From Metabacillus schmidteae (GTDB lineage: Bacteria > Bacillota > Bacilli > Bacillales > Bacillaceae): DNA of 64,000 nucleotides. The position numbers and the translations under genes were made by a program. The stretch spans positions 3,352,001 through 3,416,000 of the forward strand of contig NZ_CAESCH010000001.1 of the NCBI RefSeq assembly GCF_903166545.1, in the 5' to 3' direction. The notes beneath the pieces are model-generated. The model searched no databases. It saw nothing but the letters and a program-made list of their open reading frames with translations, and had not been told where the DNA came from. Position 1 is the first letter of the stretch, and each line of letters opens with the position of its first letter. Of the stretch, positions 41,966 to 51,003 are shown in pieces.

Positions 41966-44026
41966 TTATTTTTTCACCATCAATTTTTTCTTTACAAATA
42001 AACCTATACCGAAAATCATGCTTACAATTCCCAGCATAAGAATAGTGTAGCTGTTAGTAGCAGTATTTGGTAAGGAATATTCTTTTTTACTGTCTGTTTT
42101 ATCTTGTGTGTTTGTTACATTTTGGTCAGTTTCTTGCTCTGTTGATACTTGTTCATTATTGTTTTCTTCTTGTCTATCCACTGCTGATTCTTTTTCCTGA
42201 TCATTTTTGTTGTTTTCATTATCATTATTATTTTGTTCTTCTGGTTCTTTCTCAGGCGTTGGTTTTTGATTTTCTTCAGGATCTTTATCTTCAGGTTCTT
42301 TATCTTCAGTTTCTTCATTTGGAACCGGATCTTTAGGATCTTCATTGACTTCAATCCCGATTTGATAAGCAGCAATTGTTCCGGAGACTTCATGTGCTGC
42401 TAATAGAATATTTTGACCTGTAGGACTTTCATTTGCCGGAATATATGTTAATCCTTCTGGAGCAGTGTCACCGTTAGCCGCCGTTACCTCTTCCCCTCCA
42501 TTGAAGTTTCGAGAAGAGAAGTATTTATTAAATGCCGGTTTTTCAGGGTTATCAATGTTGTAGACCATGATTCCACCTACCCGCTCTAAGCCAATGAAAG
42601 CATAATGATTACCTTGAACTTGACCAACTGTTACCGTTTCAGGCTCTGGTCCTTTATCATCACTGCGGGAGTCAAAATTATTTTCATCATTATTTGAATT
42701 AAAATTTTTCTCACCATATGCCTGCTGTGTAATTTCCTCAAAATCAGAACCACTGTCATAAGTTAACTCTAAAGAATTCGCATTCCAAATAGAAAATGAT
42801 CTAGCTCCATAACTATAAATTGCTTCATATTTACCATTTTCATTCTTTGGTGCTGATGTTGTAGTATTCAGTCTTCCTAATTGTTCATCATTAAAAAGAC
42901 CATTTTCTACAAGCTGATCGAGTTGTTCTTGAGTAAACCCTTCAAAAAGTTCAGCATTAAGTTCATAGGAATCTGTCAGATCTGCCACTCTCTCTTCCTC
43001 TGAGAAACCATCATAATCCTGAGCATCACCTTCATTAGCAGATAATATGTATGTTTGTCCATTCACATTGTAAGATGCCATGCCATCCGGTTGGTACATC
43101 GATAAAACCGGCCAATTCGTAATGTTTATCTTTTTATCATCATTTGAAGCATCCAGTTTATTTTTTTCTACAGAAAAATCCTTATATCCAAGGCTTTTTA
43201 CTAGGACAAACTTCTTTGCTTGAAGATCTAATTTTGCTATTGCGTTATTTTCCTGCAAAGCAACAAAAGCGTACTTACTTTCTTCATCAACAACAATGTA
43301 TTCAGGTTCAAGATCTTGAGCATATGTAGATGAATCCGAAACCTTTCGTACATCCTTTTCTATTACATCATCTGTAAATTGAATATTTGTGACAGCATCA
43401 TCCTTTAATCCTTCTACACCATTCGAAACATCAATCATACTTACTGAACCTTCTGGATTGGTTTGATAATCATCACTCGGCTCTCCTTCATTTGCAACAA
43501 GTACGTGAGAGCCATCAGGAGTAAACGTTAGCATATCCGGTAATGCGCCAACTGTTACATGTGAAAGATATTCTCCTTCAGTTGATAAGAAAACGACGAA
43601 CCCTGGATCAACTTTATTTTCAGCAGGTGCCGAAACAGCAATATAACCACCTTCTGGATGAATCGCTACACTTGTTACATCAGAAGCAGCAACACCTAAA
43701 TCAGCTAAAGTGACTTGTTTTAAACGGGGGATATCCTGATTACTTTCGTTAAGAATATTTAAATCAATAATATCCAATGCTTTTGCTGAACCATTAACTG
43801 AGAAAGCATGTTTCGAAACGGCATCGTATGCAACAATCTCAGTCCCTCCCTCAGCAATTCCGGCTCCACTTGAATATCTCCCAAGTAATTCAACATGTAG
43901 ACTTTGTCCATTTTTCTCATCATATTTCATTTCCAGACTTGCTGCTGATGTTAGAACTGGAGAAAGAAGTAGTGCACTTGTCGCAGCAGCAAGTATTGTT
44001 TTGCTCATAAAATGCTGAATTTTCAA
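41966..44026 (-). CDS. Choice-of-anchor I surface protein with LPNTA sorting signal
   Basis: A 686-aa exported protein. Signal peptide (SKTILAAATSALLLSPVLTSAA), then a ~500-residue choice-of-anchor-I domain of propeller-like repeats (GGYIAVSAPAENKVDPGFVV, GSHVLVANEGEPSDD, TYILSANEGDAQDYDGFSEE), then an acidic Pro/Glu/Asn-rich wall spacer and a C-terminal LPNTA, membrane helix (SYTILMLGIVSMIFGIGLFV) and KKK tail. LPNTA resembles class D sortase signals of Bacillus. TTG at 44026 is used: GGGAGG lies eight bases upstream, and it starts just before the signal peptide. The function of the domain is not known; some homologues are annotated as phosphatases or esterases. Confidence 0.85.
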   Translation of the reverse strand: MKIQHFMSKTILAAATSALLLSPVLTSAASLEMKYDEKNGQSLHVELLGRYSSGAGIAEGGTEIVAYDAVSKHAFSVNGSAKALDIIDLNILNESNQDIPRLKQVTLADLGVAASDVTSVAIHPEGGYIAVSAPAENKVDPGFVVFLSTEGEYLSHVTVGALPDMLTFTPDGSHVLVANEGEPSDDYQTNPEGSVSMIDVSNGVEGLKDDAVTNIQFTDDVIEKDVRKVSDSSTYAQDLEPEYIVVDEESKYAFVALQENNAIAKLDLQAKKFVLVKSLGYKDFSVEKNKLDASNDDKKINITNWPVLSMYQPDGMASYNVNGQTYILSANEGDAQDYDGFSEEERVADLTDSYELNAELFEGFTQEQLDQLVENGLFNDEQLGRLNTTTSAPKNENGKYEAIYSYGARSFSIWNANSLELTYDSGSDFEEITQQAYGEKNFNSNNDENNFDSRSDDKGPEPETVTVGQVQGNHYAFIGLERVGGIMVYNIDNPEKPAFNKYFSSRNFNGGEEVTAANGDTAPEGLTYIPANESPTGQNILLAAHEVSGTIAAYQIGIEVNEDPKDPVPNEETEDKEPEDKDPEENQKPTPEKEPEEQNNNDNENNKNDQEKESAVDRQEENNNEQVSTEQETDQNVTNTQDKTDSKKEYSLPNTATNSYTILMLGIVSMIFGIGLFVKKKLMVKK

Positions 44027-44220
44027 CCTAGCAACCTCCCTATTTTTGTTTAACATTAAAAGGTTACTAGGTTTATTTGAAGCTAGATTAAGACTTTTGT
44101 AATATTTTTGTTAATTTTACAAAAATTCGTCGTTATTTGTTGAAATAGATCATGCATTTTGTTGAAGGAATCTTATATCTTAGCTGCTTCTCACAATTCA
44201 TTCGAATGAATAATTTCTTT

Positions 44221-45387
44221 TCAAAAAATATTTGCTTTTTCTATAGAGGATATAGCTTGCTTTAATTTGTCTTTTTCTTGAACAAGTGCAATCCGAACAT
44301 ATCCTTCCCCATTAGGTCCGAAGGCATGTCCAGGCGTAACCACGACATTTGCCCGATCTATTAGTGTGTATGTAAAATCCAATGAATTCCACCCTTTTGG
44401 TATTTCTGCCCATATGAACATACCCGCATCAGGTTTTGTTATATCCCATCCTATATTTTGTAACCCATCAACCAGTATATTACGGCGTTCTTCATATACT
44501 TTTCTACTTTGTTCGCAAAAGTCAGCACCTTCTTGAAGCGCACGAATTGCTGCTTGTTGAACAGGGAGGAATACACCATAATCTAAATTACTTTTTAAAT
44601 GATTCATTGCTTGAACAATTTGATTATTCCCTGCTAAATAACCTATTCGAGTGCCAGCCATACTATAATTTTTAGAAAAAGAAGACATCTCAACTCCAAC
44701 ATCCTTAGCTCCTTCAACCGACAAAAAACTAATCGGTTTGTTGCCTTCAAAATAGAGTTCTGAATAGGCAAAATCATGCAAAACGATGATTTGAAACTTC
44801 TTGGCAAATGCAATCACCTTTTTGAAAAAGTCACTTGATGCTAATGCAGGCACTGGATTTCCAGGGAAGTTCAAAATCATTATTTTTGCTTTCTGCGCTA
44901 CATCTTCTGGGATCTTCTCTAGATCTGGTAAAAAATCATTTTCCTTATTTAGTGGCATAAAATATGGACTTGCTCCCGCCATCGCAATGCCAGCAGCGTA
45001 TGCTGTATAACCGGGATCAGGTACTAAAATGATATCATCCGGATCGGCAAATACCATTGGGAAATGAACAAGTCCATCCTGTGATCCCATTAACAATAGA
45101 ACTTCATCTCTTGATTCCAGTTGAACATTGTAGTTATTTTTATAAAATGTGGAAACGGCCTTATTAAATTCTTTCGTTCCTGTCAAAGAATAGCCATACT
45201 GATCTTGTGCTAACACCCCCTCTGATAAAGACTCTCTGACAAAGGATGGAGGAGCCATATCAGGACTTCCAATGCTTAAATCTATTATAGGTTTTCCCTC
45301 TTCCATTTTCTTTTTTTTATATTGAGCAAGCTCACTAAAAATTGATGGCTGAAAAAAACTCATTTTATTTGATACTGAAAATTTCAC
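44221..45387 (-). CDS. Class I/II PLP aminotransferase (DapL/PatA-like)
   Basis: A 388-aa fold-type I aminotransferase: DLSIGSPDMAPP near the start, LLMGSQDGL, VPDPGYTAYAAG, ILNFPGNPVPALAS, and the PLP Lys in EMSSFSKNYSMAGTRIGYL. The sequence resembles LL-diaminopimelate aminotransferase-like and PatA-type enzymes; the amino donor cannot be read from sequence. Monocistronic between the surface-protein gene and tnrA. Confidence 0.88.
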   Translation of the reverse strand: MKFSVSNKMSFFQPSIFSELAQYKKKKMEEGKPIIDLSIGSPDMAPPSFVRESLSEGVLAQDQYGYSLTGTKEFNKAVSTFYKNNYNVQLESRDEVLLLMGSQDGLVHFPMVFADPDDIILVPDPGYTAYAAGIAMAGASPYFMPLNKENDFLPDLEKIPEDVAQKAKIMILNFPGNPVPALASSDFFKKVIAFAKKFQIIVLHDFAYSELYFEGNKPISFLSVEGAKDVGVEMSSFSKNYSMAGTRIGYLAGNNQIVQAMNHLKSNLDYGVFLPVQQAAIRALQEGADFCEQSRKVYEERRNILVDGLQNIGWDITKPDAGMFIWAEIPKGWNSLDFTYTLIDRANVVVTPGHAFGPNGEGYVRIALVQEKDKLKQAISSIEKANIF

Positions 45388-45498
45388 CTTTATACCCCCA
45401 ATAATTATTTCCCAATTGCTATTTTTCTGAAAATAAGTTTATCACAATTGAACATTATACGGGAATAAAGAAGTGTTCTTCTCATATACTTATAGATT

Positions 45499-45529
45499 AA
45501 AAAAAGAATGCATTTATTCTAGCATTCTT
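45499..45529 (-). terminator. Terminator of tnrA
   Basis: AAGAATGC / GCATTCTT stem with a T7 tail on the minus strand, about 30 bases after the tnrA stop. Confidence 0.8.
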
Positions 45530-45557
45530 CTTCTCTACCTTTTTCAGTTATGAACAT

Positions 45558-45878
45558 TTACTTAAAACCACTTCTTTGAAAATGTGAATTTAGTTGTCCT
45601 CTAATCATTTTTTTCTTTAATTCAGCATCCGTTTCCTTTTTACGGTAATCTCTTCGTATTTCGTCTGTTTGGACACCTTCTTCAACCTTTTCAGCAATAT
45701 CCATTAGTTTTTCAATATCTGAAAAAGAGTATTTACGAAAACCTGTTGAAGTTCGGTCTGGAAAAATTAATTTTCTCTCTTCATAGTAGCGGATTCTTCT
45801 CTCAGATAATCCTGTAATTTCACATACTGTTCCCATTGACATTACTTTTTTATCACGATATGACATACTTTTCTCCAC
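45558..45878 (-). CDS. tnrA: Nitrogen regulator TnrA, MerR family
   Basis: A 106-aa MerR-type regulator clearly matching B. subtilis Tnr[24 protein letters not shown] (HTH), then [21 protein letters not shown] and [14 protein letters not shown], and the C-terminal RGQLNSHF that contacts feedback-inhibited glutamine synthetase. The linker before that tail is a little shorter than in B. subtilis. TnrA activates nitrogen-scavenging genes and represses gltAB and glnA during nitrogen limitation. GTG start at 45878, seven bases after AGGGG. It is unlinked to glnA here. A target site lies in the gltA leader. Confidence 0.93.
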   Translation of the reverse strand: MEKSMSYRDKKVMSMGTVCEITGLSERRIRYYEERKLIFPDRTSTGFRKYSFSDIEKLMDIAEKVEEGVQTDEIRRDYRKKETDAELKKKMIRGQLNSHFQRSGFK

Positions 45879-46217
45879 ATGAATCCCCTCTTATGAATGA
45901 TAATTTTTTACATTAGAATCATCTTATTACTTTAACAACAGTAACCGTTTTCTAACAAGAATTAATTGCGAAATTTTAAATCAATTGGAAATATTTCGAC
46001 TTTTATAACTAAAAAATAGCTATAGAGTTTTCAACTTACTCTTCATTTTGCAATGTCATAAACTTAAAGCCTTTACGTAAGAAAAAATGACAATAGAAAA
46101 TGCGCATAATGATGAAGAGACATCTACTTTTAGATGTCTCTTATATTACTTTTTTTCTTAAATGAAACTTGTGTTGATCACCCGGGAACGTTTTCTACTT
46201 TAGAAGATCTTATTGGA
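45879..46217. other. Intergenic region with a free hairpin
   Basis: Promoter region of tnrA plus a perfect 12-bp stem-loop (AAGAGACATCTA, CTTT, TAGATGTCTCTT) at 46115-46142 that has no T run directly attached. An imperfect TnrA-like site at 45940-45957 is off by one base in spacing. No gene seen. Confidence 0.5.
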
Positions 46218-46337
46218 TCACTCAGGTTCCCCTGTTTCAAAACTACTGTTTATTAGTTCAATCGCTTGTTCTGGAGTAATATTAAAATCTTCTGCTACTT
46301 TCTTTACCATGTTTTCTCTTATTTCTCTGATCGTCAT
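46218..46337 (-). CDS. Possible small protein (39 aa)
   Basis: Starts ATG at 46337 and reads MTIREIRENMVKKVAEDFNI, then TPEQAIELINSSFETGEPE. The composition is that of a soluble helical peptide, with a UBA-like look (FNITPEQAIELIN). The ribosome site is weak (AAAGGG is 14 bases away), so the call rests on composition and frame only. Not in the usual ORF size range. The function is unknown. Confidence 0.45.
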   Translation of the reverse strand: MTIREIRENMVKKVAEDFNITPEQAIELINSSFETGEPE

Positions 46338-46469
46338 TAAGACCACAACCCTTTCTCTCTGATCTATTGCTTTTATATTATCAGAAAATTCGCATGTTAG
46401 AAGTAGTTTGTGAGATTATCTCACATGATTTTTAGGATCAGATTGATAGAATATCTTACATTTTCCCTT

Positions 46470-47639
46470 TTATTTTTTATAGACGAGTAATACATACAAC
46501 AGGATTGACATACAAACCGAAAAAGCTGATACCAAATAAATCGTATGATAACCGAACATATGGCCAATTTGACCAAACATTAAGGCACCAATTCCGACAC
46601 CAAGGTCAAAGGAAGAAAAGAAAGTTGCATTTGCCATCCCTCTTCTGTGCACCGGCGCATTTTCGATCGACCATGCTTGTAAAGCAGGTTGCACAGAACC
46701 AAATCCAAATCCATATAGTACGGCAGCAATTAAAAGGACGGTCGTATTTAATAACCAAGCTAATAAAATCATTGCTAGGACGATTAAGATGGCTCCCGGA
46801 ATAAATATTGCGCGATGTCCTTTTAAATCATATATTTTTCCTGCAAACGTTCTTGACGCCATTAAAGCCAAAGCAAAAACAAGGAAATACCATTGAATTC
46901 CCGGGATACCTTTTTGAGCTGTATATAATGGGAGAAACGAAGCAATTCCCCCAAAAGTTACTGTGATAAAAAATAGCAATAGCGATGGTTTTAGAGCGCT
47001 TTTTTCGTAGAAATCCCATTTTTCTTTTTTAACTACTTGTTGTGTTTTTTCAATGGTTTTATAGCGTATTTTTGATGATAGAAGGAACGCTATTAGCCCT
47101 AAGAGTGCGCAAATGATAAATAATTGTGTAAACGATAAAACTCCTGCTAAAGTTAGTCCTAACGATGGGCCAAAGGCTAATGCGATGTTTCCTGATAAGC
47201 CATAGTATCCCATCCCCTCTCCACGTCTCTTAGGTGGAATAATATCACTTGCTATTGTACCGGAGGCTGTTGTTGAAAATCCCCACCCTATCCCTTGAAC
47301 GAATCGCATAAAAAATAAAAACACAATGGCTGGTAAGAATCCAAATGAACCAACAGAAAATATAAAGATTAATAAACCGGTTAAATAAACAAATTTTCTT
47401 CCTTTAGATTCTAAAGCATGCCCGGCATAAGACCTTACTAATAACGCTGAAAAGGTGAAAATACTCACAACTACCCCTATTAACTGATCATTTCCCCCTA
47501 ACTCTTCAACATATAGCGGAATCGTTGGCAATGTCATTTGAAATCCAAGAAAAATGAAAAAGTTCGATATACAGATTAATATAAAGTCACGTGTCCAAAT
47601 TTTTTCTTTATGTAATGCTTTTGTTTGCTGAGAATCCAA
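46470..47639 (-). CDS. MFS transporter (12 TM, multidrug-type)
   Basis: A 389-aa major facilitator with about 12 hydrophobic segments; a conserved motif A-like GHALESKGRKFVYL between helices 2 and 3 and PPKRRGEGMGYYGLSGNIALAFGP in the middle are typical of drug-efflux members. The substrate is unknown. Starts TTG at 47639 behind GAGGAGG. Monocistronic. Confidence 0.88.
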   Translation of the reverse strand: MDSQQTKALHKEKIWTRDFILICISNFFIFLGFQMTLPTIPLYVEELGGNDQLIGVVVSIFTFSALLVRSYAGHALESKGRKFVYLTGLLIFIFSVGSFGFLPAIVFLFFMRFVQGIGWGFSTTASGTIASDIIPPKRRGEGMGYYGLSGNIALAFGPSLGLTLAGVLSFTQLFIICALLGLIAFLLSSKIRYKTIEKTQQVVKKEKWDFYEKSALKPSLLLFFITVTFGGIASFLPLYTAQKGIPGIQWYFLVFALALMASRTFAGKIYDLKGHRAIFIPGAILIVLAMILLAWLLNTTVLLIAAVLYGFGFGSVQPALQAWSIENAPVHRRGMANATFFSSFDLGVGIGALMFGQIGHMFGYHTIYLVSAFSVCMSILLYVLLVYKK

Positions 47640-47824
47640 AAAAGCCCTCCTCTATTAATTAAATGAACTAACTTTTTATTTAATAAGGTTAATATTTATA
47701 ATACGAAATAACAAATGATATGACTTACCATCTATACTTCCTAGTTTATAACCGAATAAAGTGTTTTATTTTACTAAATAATAAGTTGATGAACATGAAT
47801 TTAAGATGCAGATAGGATGATTAA

Positions 47825-48631
47825 ATGAAATTTGGTTGTCATGTAAGTATAAAAAATGGATACTTTGCTGCTGCCAAACACGCTTTCAACATTGGCGCAA
47901 AGGCATTTCAGTATTTCCCAAAGAATCCAAGAAGTTTATCAGTGAAACGCTTTAATCAAAGTGATGCGATTCAATGCTTTAATTTTTGCAAAGAACATGA
48001 TCTTTTATCTATAGCACATACACCCTATCCAACTTCACTTACTCCATCTTCAGACAAAAGAGAAATAACGATTGCATCTTTGTTAAATGACTTAGAAATT
48101 GCTGAATATTGTGGATCCATTGGTGTCGTTGTCCATTTTGGACATTTAATCGATAAAGATAACCCACTTACAAGCTATCAACTAATGATCGAAATGATAA
48201 ATCTCGTTTTATCTCAATGGAATGGAACATGCAAGCTATTAATTGAAAATAACGCAGGTGCAGCAGGGGCTCTAGGGACAACATTAGAGGAACTTACTCA
48301 AATAAGAAACCTTATCGATGATCCTGAAAAAATTGGTTTTTGTCTAGACACTTGTCATGCGTTTGCAAGTGGTTTATGGAGCGGGGACCAAAATGCAGAA
48401 TTTTGGGAAAAAGCTATTGAGTTAGGTTTTGTTGATGCTCTAGCAGCCATACACTTGAATAATTCCAAATATCCACTAAGATCAAGAAAAGATAGACATG
48501 CTAATATTTTTAATAATGGTTACATCGAAAGTGATGATTTTGCAAAATTACTTCAATTAGATTTTCTATCAACGACTCCTTTTGTTCTTGAAACACATCA
48601 GATGAAGGTATCACACATAAAGAGGAAATAA
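47825..48631 (+). CDS. Endonuclease IV family AP endonuclease
   Basis: A 268-aa TIM-barrel enzyme related to Nfo, which nicks DNA at abasic sites. All nine zinc ligands are in place: His65, His104, Glu141, Asp175, His178, His210, Asp223, His225 and Glu256. The length is near the family norm. The sequence diverges from the main B. subtilis Nfo (YqfS) in places, so this may be a second paralogue. AGGATGAT precedes the ATG. A hairpin (GCTCTACC/CGGTAGAGC, 48653-48687) follows. Confidence 0.88.
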   Translation: MKFGCHVSIKNGYFAAAKHAFNIGAKAFQYFPKNPRSLSVKRFNQSDAIQCFNFCKEHDLLSIAHTPYPTSLTPSSDKREITIASLLNDLEIAEYCGSIGVVVHFGHLIDKDNPLTSYQLMIEMINLVLSQWNGTCKLLIENNAGAAGALGTTLEELTQIRNLIDDPEKIGFCLDTCHAFASGLWSGDQNAEFWEKAIELGFVDALAAIHLNNSKYPLRSRKDRHANIFNNGYIESDDFAKLLQLDFLSTTPFVLETHQMKVSHIKRK

Positions 48632-48782
48632 ATTTGCTCTACCAATTTGTTGAAAACAAACGGTAGAGCCTCTATCTGTTATTACATATAACATCAAGGA
48701 TCAACAATATCATAAATCAACAAGTTACGACAAAGTTGTTTAATCCTGTCAAGTTTTGCGCTTTCCCGAGAAATAAATCTAC

Positions 48783-49502
48783 TTATATACTCCCTTTTTT
48801 AAGGACCTGAATCATCTTTTCCGCATTTGGATAGTTTACTTCTGAATATTGCTTCATCACTTTTTCAGTATCGTAGTCAACTCGTTCAATTGATGTGCTA
48901 AACCCACTCTCAGCTATTGTAATTACCCCGTAGGATGCCTTTGTAACACCATCAAACGGTAAACCAACACTGCCAATATTCATAACCACCTTACCATTAA
49001 TATAACGGATATACGGCTTATGGATATGAGCATAGAGATAAATCGTTGCATCTTTTTTTGACAACACTTTTTCATGTAATAATCTATCTTCTGCGTTTGG
49101 AGGGATCACCTCAAAAAGATCGGTTGGTGTTGCATGAAAAGCATAGAGTTCAATTCCTTTTTCATTTAAGTATAACTCTGTTGGTAATTGGGATAAATAG
49201 TCGATGTCTGTTGCATCAAGTTTAGAATATATCCAATCACGTTCCTTTCTCATCATATCAAGAGCATGATCAGGTACTTCTCCCTGTTGAACTCCTCTCA
49301 CAACCCATTCATCCGCATTTCCTTTTATGACTTTCGTTTGCAATGAACGAATAAGTTCTAGTGCTCTTTTTGGTTCAGGACCTCTATAGCAAATATCACC
49401 AAGAACAAATACTTTTTCTATATTTTTCTTTTTCATATCCTCTAACACTGCCTCAAGCGCAACAGCATTACCATGTATGTCTGAGATAAATGCAATTTTC
49501 AC
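48783..49502 (-). CDS. Calcineurin-like metallophosphoesterase
   Basis: A 239-aa phosphoesterase of the YfcE/MJ0936 type: FISDIHGN (metal Asp, His), VLGDICYRGPEP (GDxxxRGP), IKGNADEW (GNxD, the N-H/D position), FHATPTD and YAHIHKPYIR (HxH), NIGSVGLP (GSxGLP-like). The substrate is unknown; such enzymes hydrolyse phosphodiesters or dinucleotides. GTG start with GGAGGGG upstream. Divergent from yyaC. Confidence 0.9.
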   Translation of the reverse strand: MKIAFISDIHGNAVALEAVLEDMKKKNIEKVFVLGDICYRGPEPKRALELIRSLQTKVIKGNADEWVVRGVQQGEVPDHALDMMRKERDWIYSKLDATDIDYLSQLPTELYLNEKGIELYAFHATPTDLFEVIPPNAEDRLLHEKVLSKKDATIYLYAHIHKPYIRYINGKVVMNIGSVGLPFDGVTKASYGVITIAESGFSTSIERVDYDTEKVMKQYSEVNYPNAEKMIQVLKKGSI

Positions 49503-49725
49503 TTAATTCCCCTCCTAATTAAACTTAATCTTTCTCTAGTATACCAACCTTGAGGTTTGGTAGCACACTTTCTCTTTAAAGGTCACGAGAGAGAATAATT
49601 GTAAAAATTTTCTAGATAAACTATTAGAGTTTATCATTATTTTAAGGAGGATAGTTGAACTAAAAGAGAGAATACATTACTAAATTATATTATTGAGAGA
49701 GAATTGTTTTTTGGAGGGGAAGCGA

Positions 49726-50319
49726 TTGTTCGTTCATCAACAGAGAAGCAGTAATGTCATACATCAAGGTATTATTCCATATAATCACAAGATTGCCCCG
49801 TTTTTAATACGAAATGCTTTATTCCAACAAATCCCCAAAACAACACAACATATTTACGTAATAGGAATCGGATCGAACTCAATAAACGGTGACAGCCTCG
49901 GTCCTTTTGTTGGCACACTACTGCAACACAAATTCCCAAGTCATTTAACTGTCTTAGGAAATCTTCAATTTCCATTAGATGCCTCAAACCTTGTGAGTGA
50001 ATACACTAAGATCTGCTTTCCACAAAATAGTTTCGTTATTGCAATTGATAGTGTTTTAGGCTCTAAAAACATGATGCAGTCTATCGTCGTTAAAGAAGGA
50101 CCTATCTTGCCTGGCGAAGGATTAGGAAAAAAGCTTCCCTCAATCGGTGATTGTAGTATTATGGGGGTTGTCCTTGAAAAGGATTGCCAGGATCATTCCA
50201 CATTATTTCATACAAATTTGCATCTAATTTATACAATGACAACTAATATTGCCAAAGGAGTTTCTCTTGCAGTTAGACAATTTTTTCAATACCCCTCTAA
50301 TTATCCGATTTTTCTATAG
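49726..50319 (+). CDS. yyaC: Spore protease YyaC (DUF1256)
   Basis: A 197-aa sporulation protein of the YyaC/DUF1256 family, related to the germination protease fold: IYVIGIGSNSINGDSLGPFVGTLL, SFVIAIDSVLG, and GEGLGKKLPSIGDCSIMGVV. TTG start at 49726 lies six bases after GGAGGGG; a longer frame from 49693 includes the ribosome site in its coding region and is rejected. Monocistronic; a hairpin without a T run follows. Confidence 0.9.
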   Translation: MFVHQQRSSNVIHQGIIPYNHKIAPFLIRNALFQQIPKTTQHIYVIGIGSNSINGDSLGPFVGTLLQHKFPSHLTVLGNLQFPLDASNLVSEYTKICFPQNSFVIAIDSVLGSKNMMQSIVVKEGPILPGEGLGKKLPSIGDCSIMGVVLEKDCQDHSTLFHTNLHLIYTMTTNIAKGVSLAVRQFFQYPSNYPIFL

Positions 50320-50406
50320 AGAGATAAAAGCAGCCGAATGAAGGAATTTTAGCACGACATTCCCATTCGGCACTTGTTCATTTATATTTTTAACATCAAC
50401 AATTTT

Positions 50407-50862
50407 TTATCGAAGAACATTTTCTCTTACATCAATTTTTGCCACTATTGCTTCAGTTAATTCTTCTGTTATTTCGACTAAATTTTTTTCTAATTTACCA
50501 CTTACCATTTTTGCTAATGCACCTTCTGGTGTAATATCAAGAAAGCCAGTCATCAACGTTTTATTGGGTCCAAGTGATTGTGCTTCAAAATATCCTTTTC
50601 CAGAAATCTTCTCATTGATTCCGGTTAAGTTGAACTCCACTTTTGACGGTGCAATCCATGCTGTAATGTCTACTTTTAAATGTATTTTTCTTTTAATAAC
50701 ACCTAAGTCTGTTTTAAATTTCCAAGTGGATTCTTTTAAACTAATTATCTCATGATCTAGATATCCCGGGACTAATGGTGCCCAATGATCCATTACACTT
50801 ACAAAGTTCCAAATTGAACGTATAGGATGATCGACTTCTATTTTGTATAAATGATTGGCCAT
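50407..50862 (-). CDS. SRPBCC/CoxG-type START-domain protein
   Basis: A 151-aa START/Bet v1-like cavity protein: IRSIWNFVSVMDHWAPLVPGY, then DITAWIAPSKVEFNLTGIN, FEAQSLGPNKTLMTGFLDI, with EKNLVEITEEL at the end. CoxG-like members bind a hydrophobic ligand or help molybdenum hydroxylases, but no Mo gene is adjacent. The role is unknown. Monocistronic. Confidence 0.8.
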   Translation of the reverse strand: MANHLYKIEVDHPIRSIWNFVSVMDHWAPLVPGYLDHEIISLKESTWKFKTDLGVIKRKIHLKVDITAWIAPSKVEFNLTGINEKISGKGYFEAQSLGPNKTLMTGFLDITPEGALAKMVSGKLEKNLVEITEELTEAIVAKIDVRENVLR

Positions 50863-51003
50863 TTTTCAAACCTTCTTTCTTATTCGATTAATGATTCATG
50901 ATGCAAACCATTTATACACTACATATTCCTCACCAGTGCTCAATATGTACTTTTTCACTTAATAGACCTAAAAGTTTTTTATATATACACCTTCTTCTTA
51001 GCT

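Noticed and set aside
45940..45957. TnrA-like box upstream of tnrA
   Set aside because: The half-sites have one extra base between them compared with the TnrA consensus, so autoregulation cannot be claimed.
48653..48687. Strong hairpin after the endonuclease IV gene as a terminator
   Set aside because: The stem (GCTCTACC/GGTAGAGC) is good but no T run follows, so it is only mentioned with the gene.
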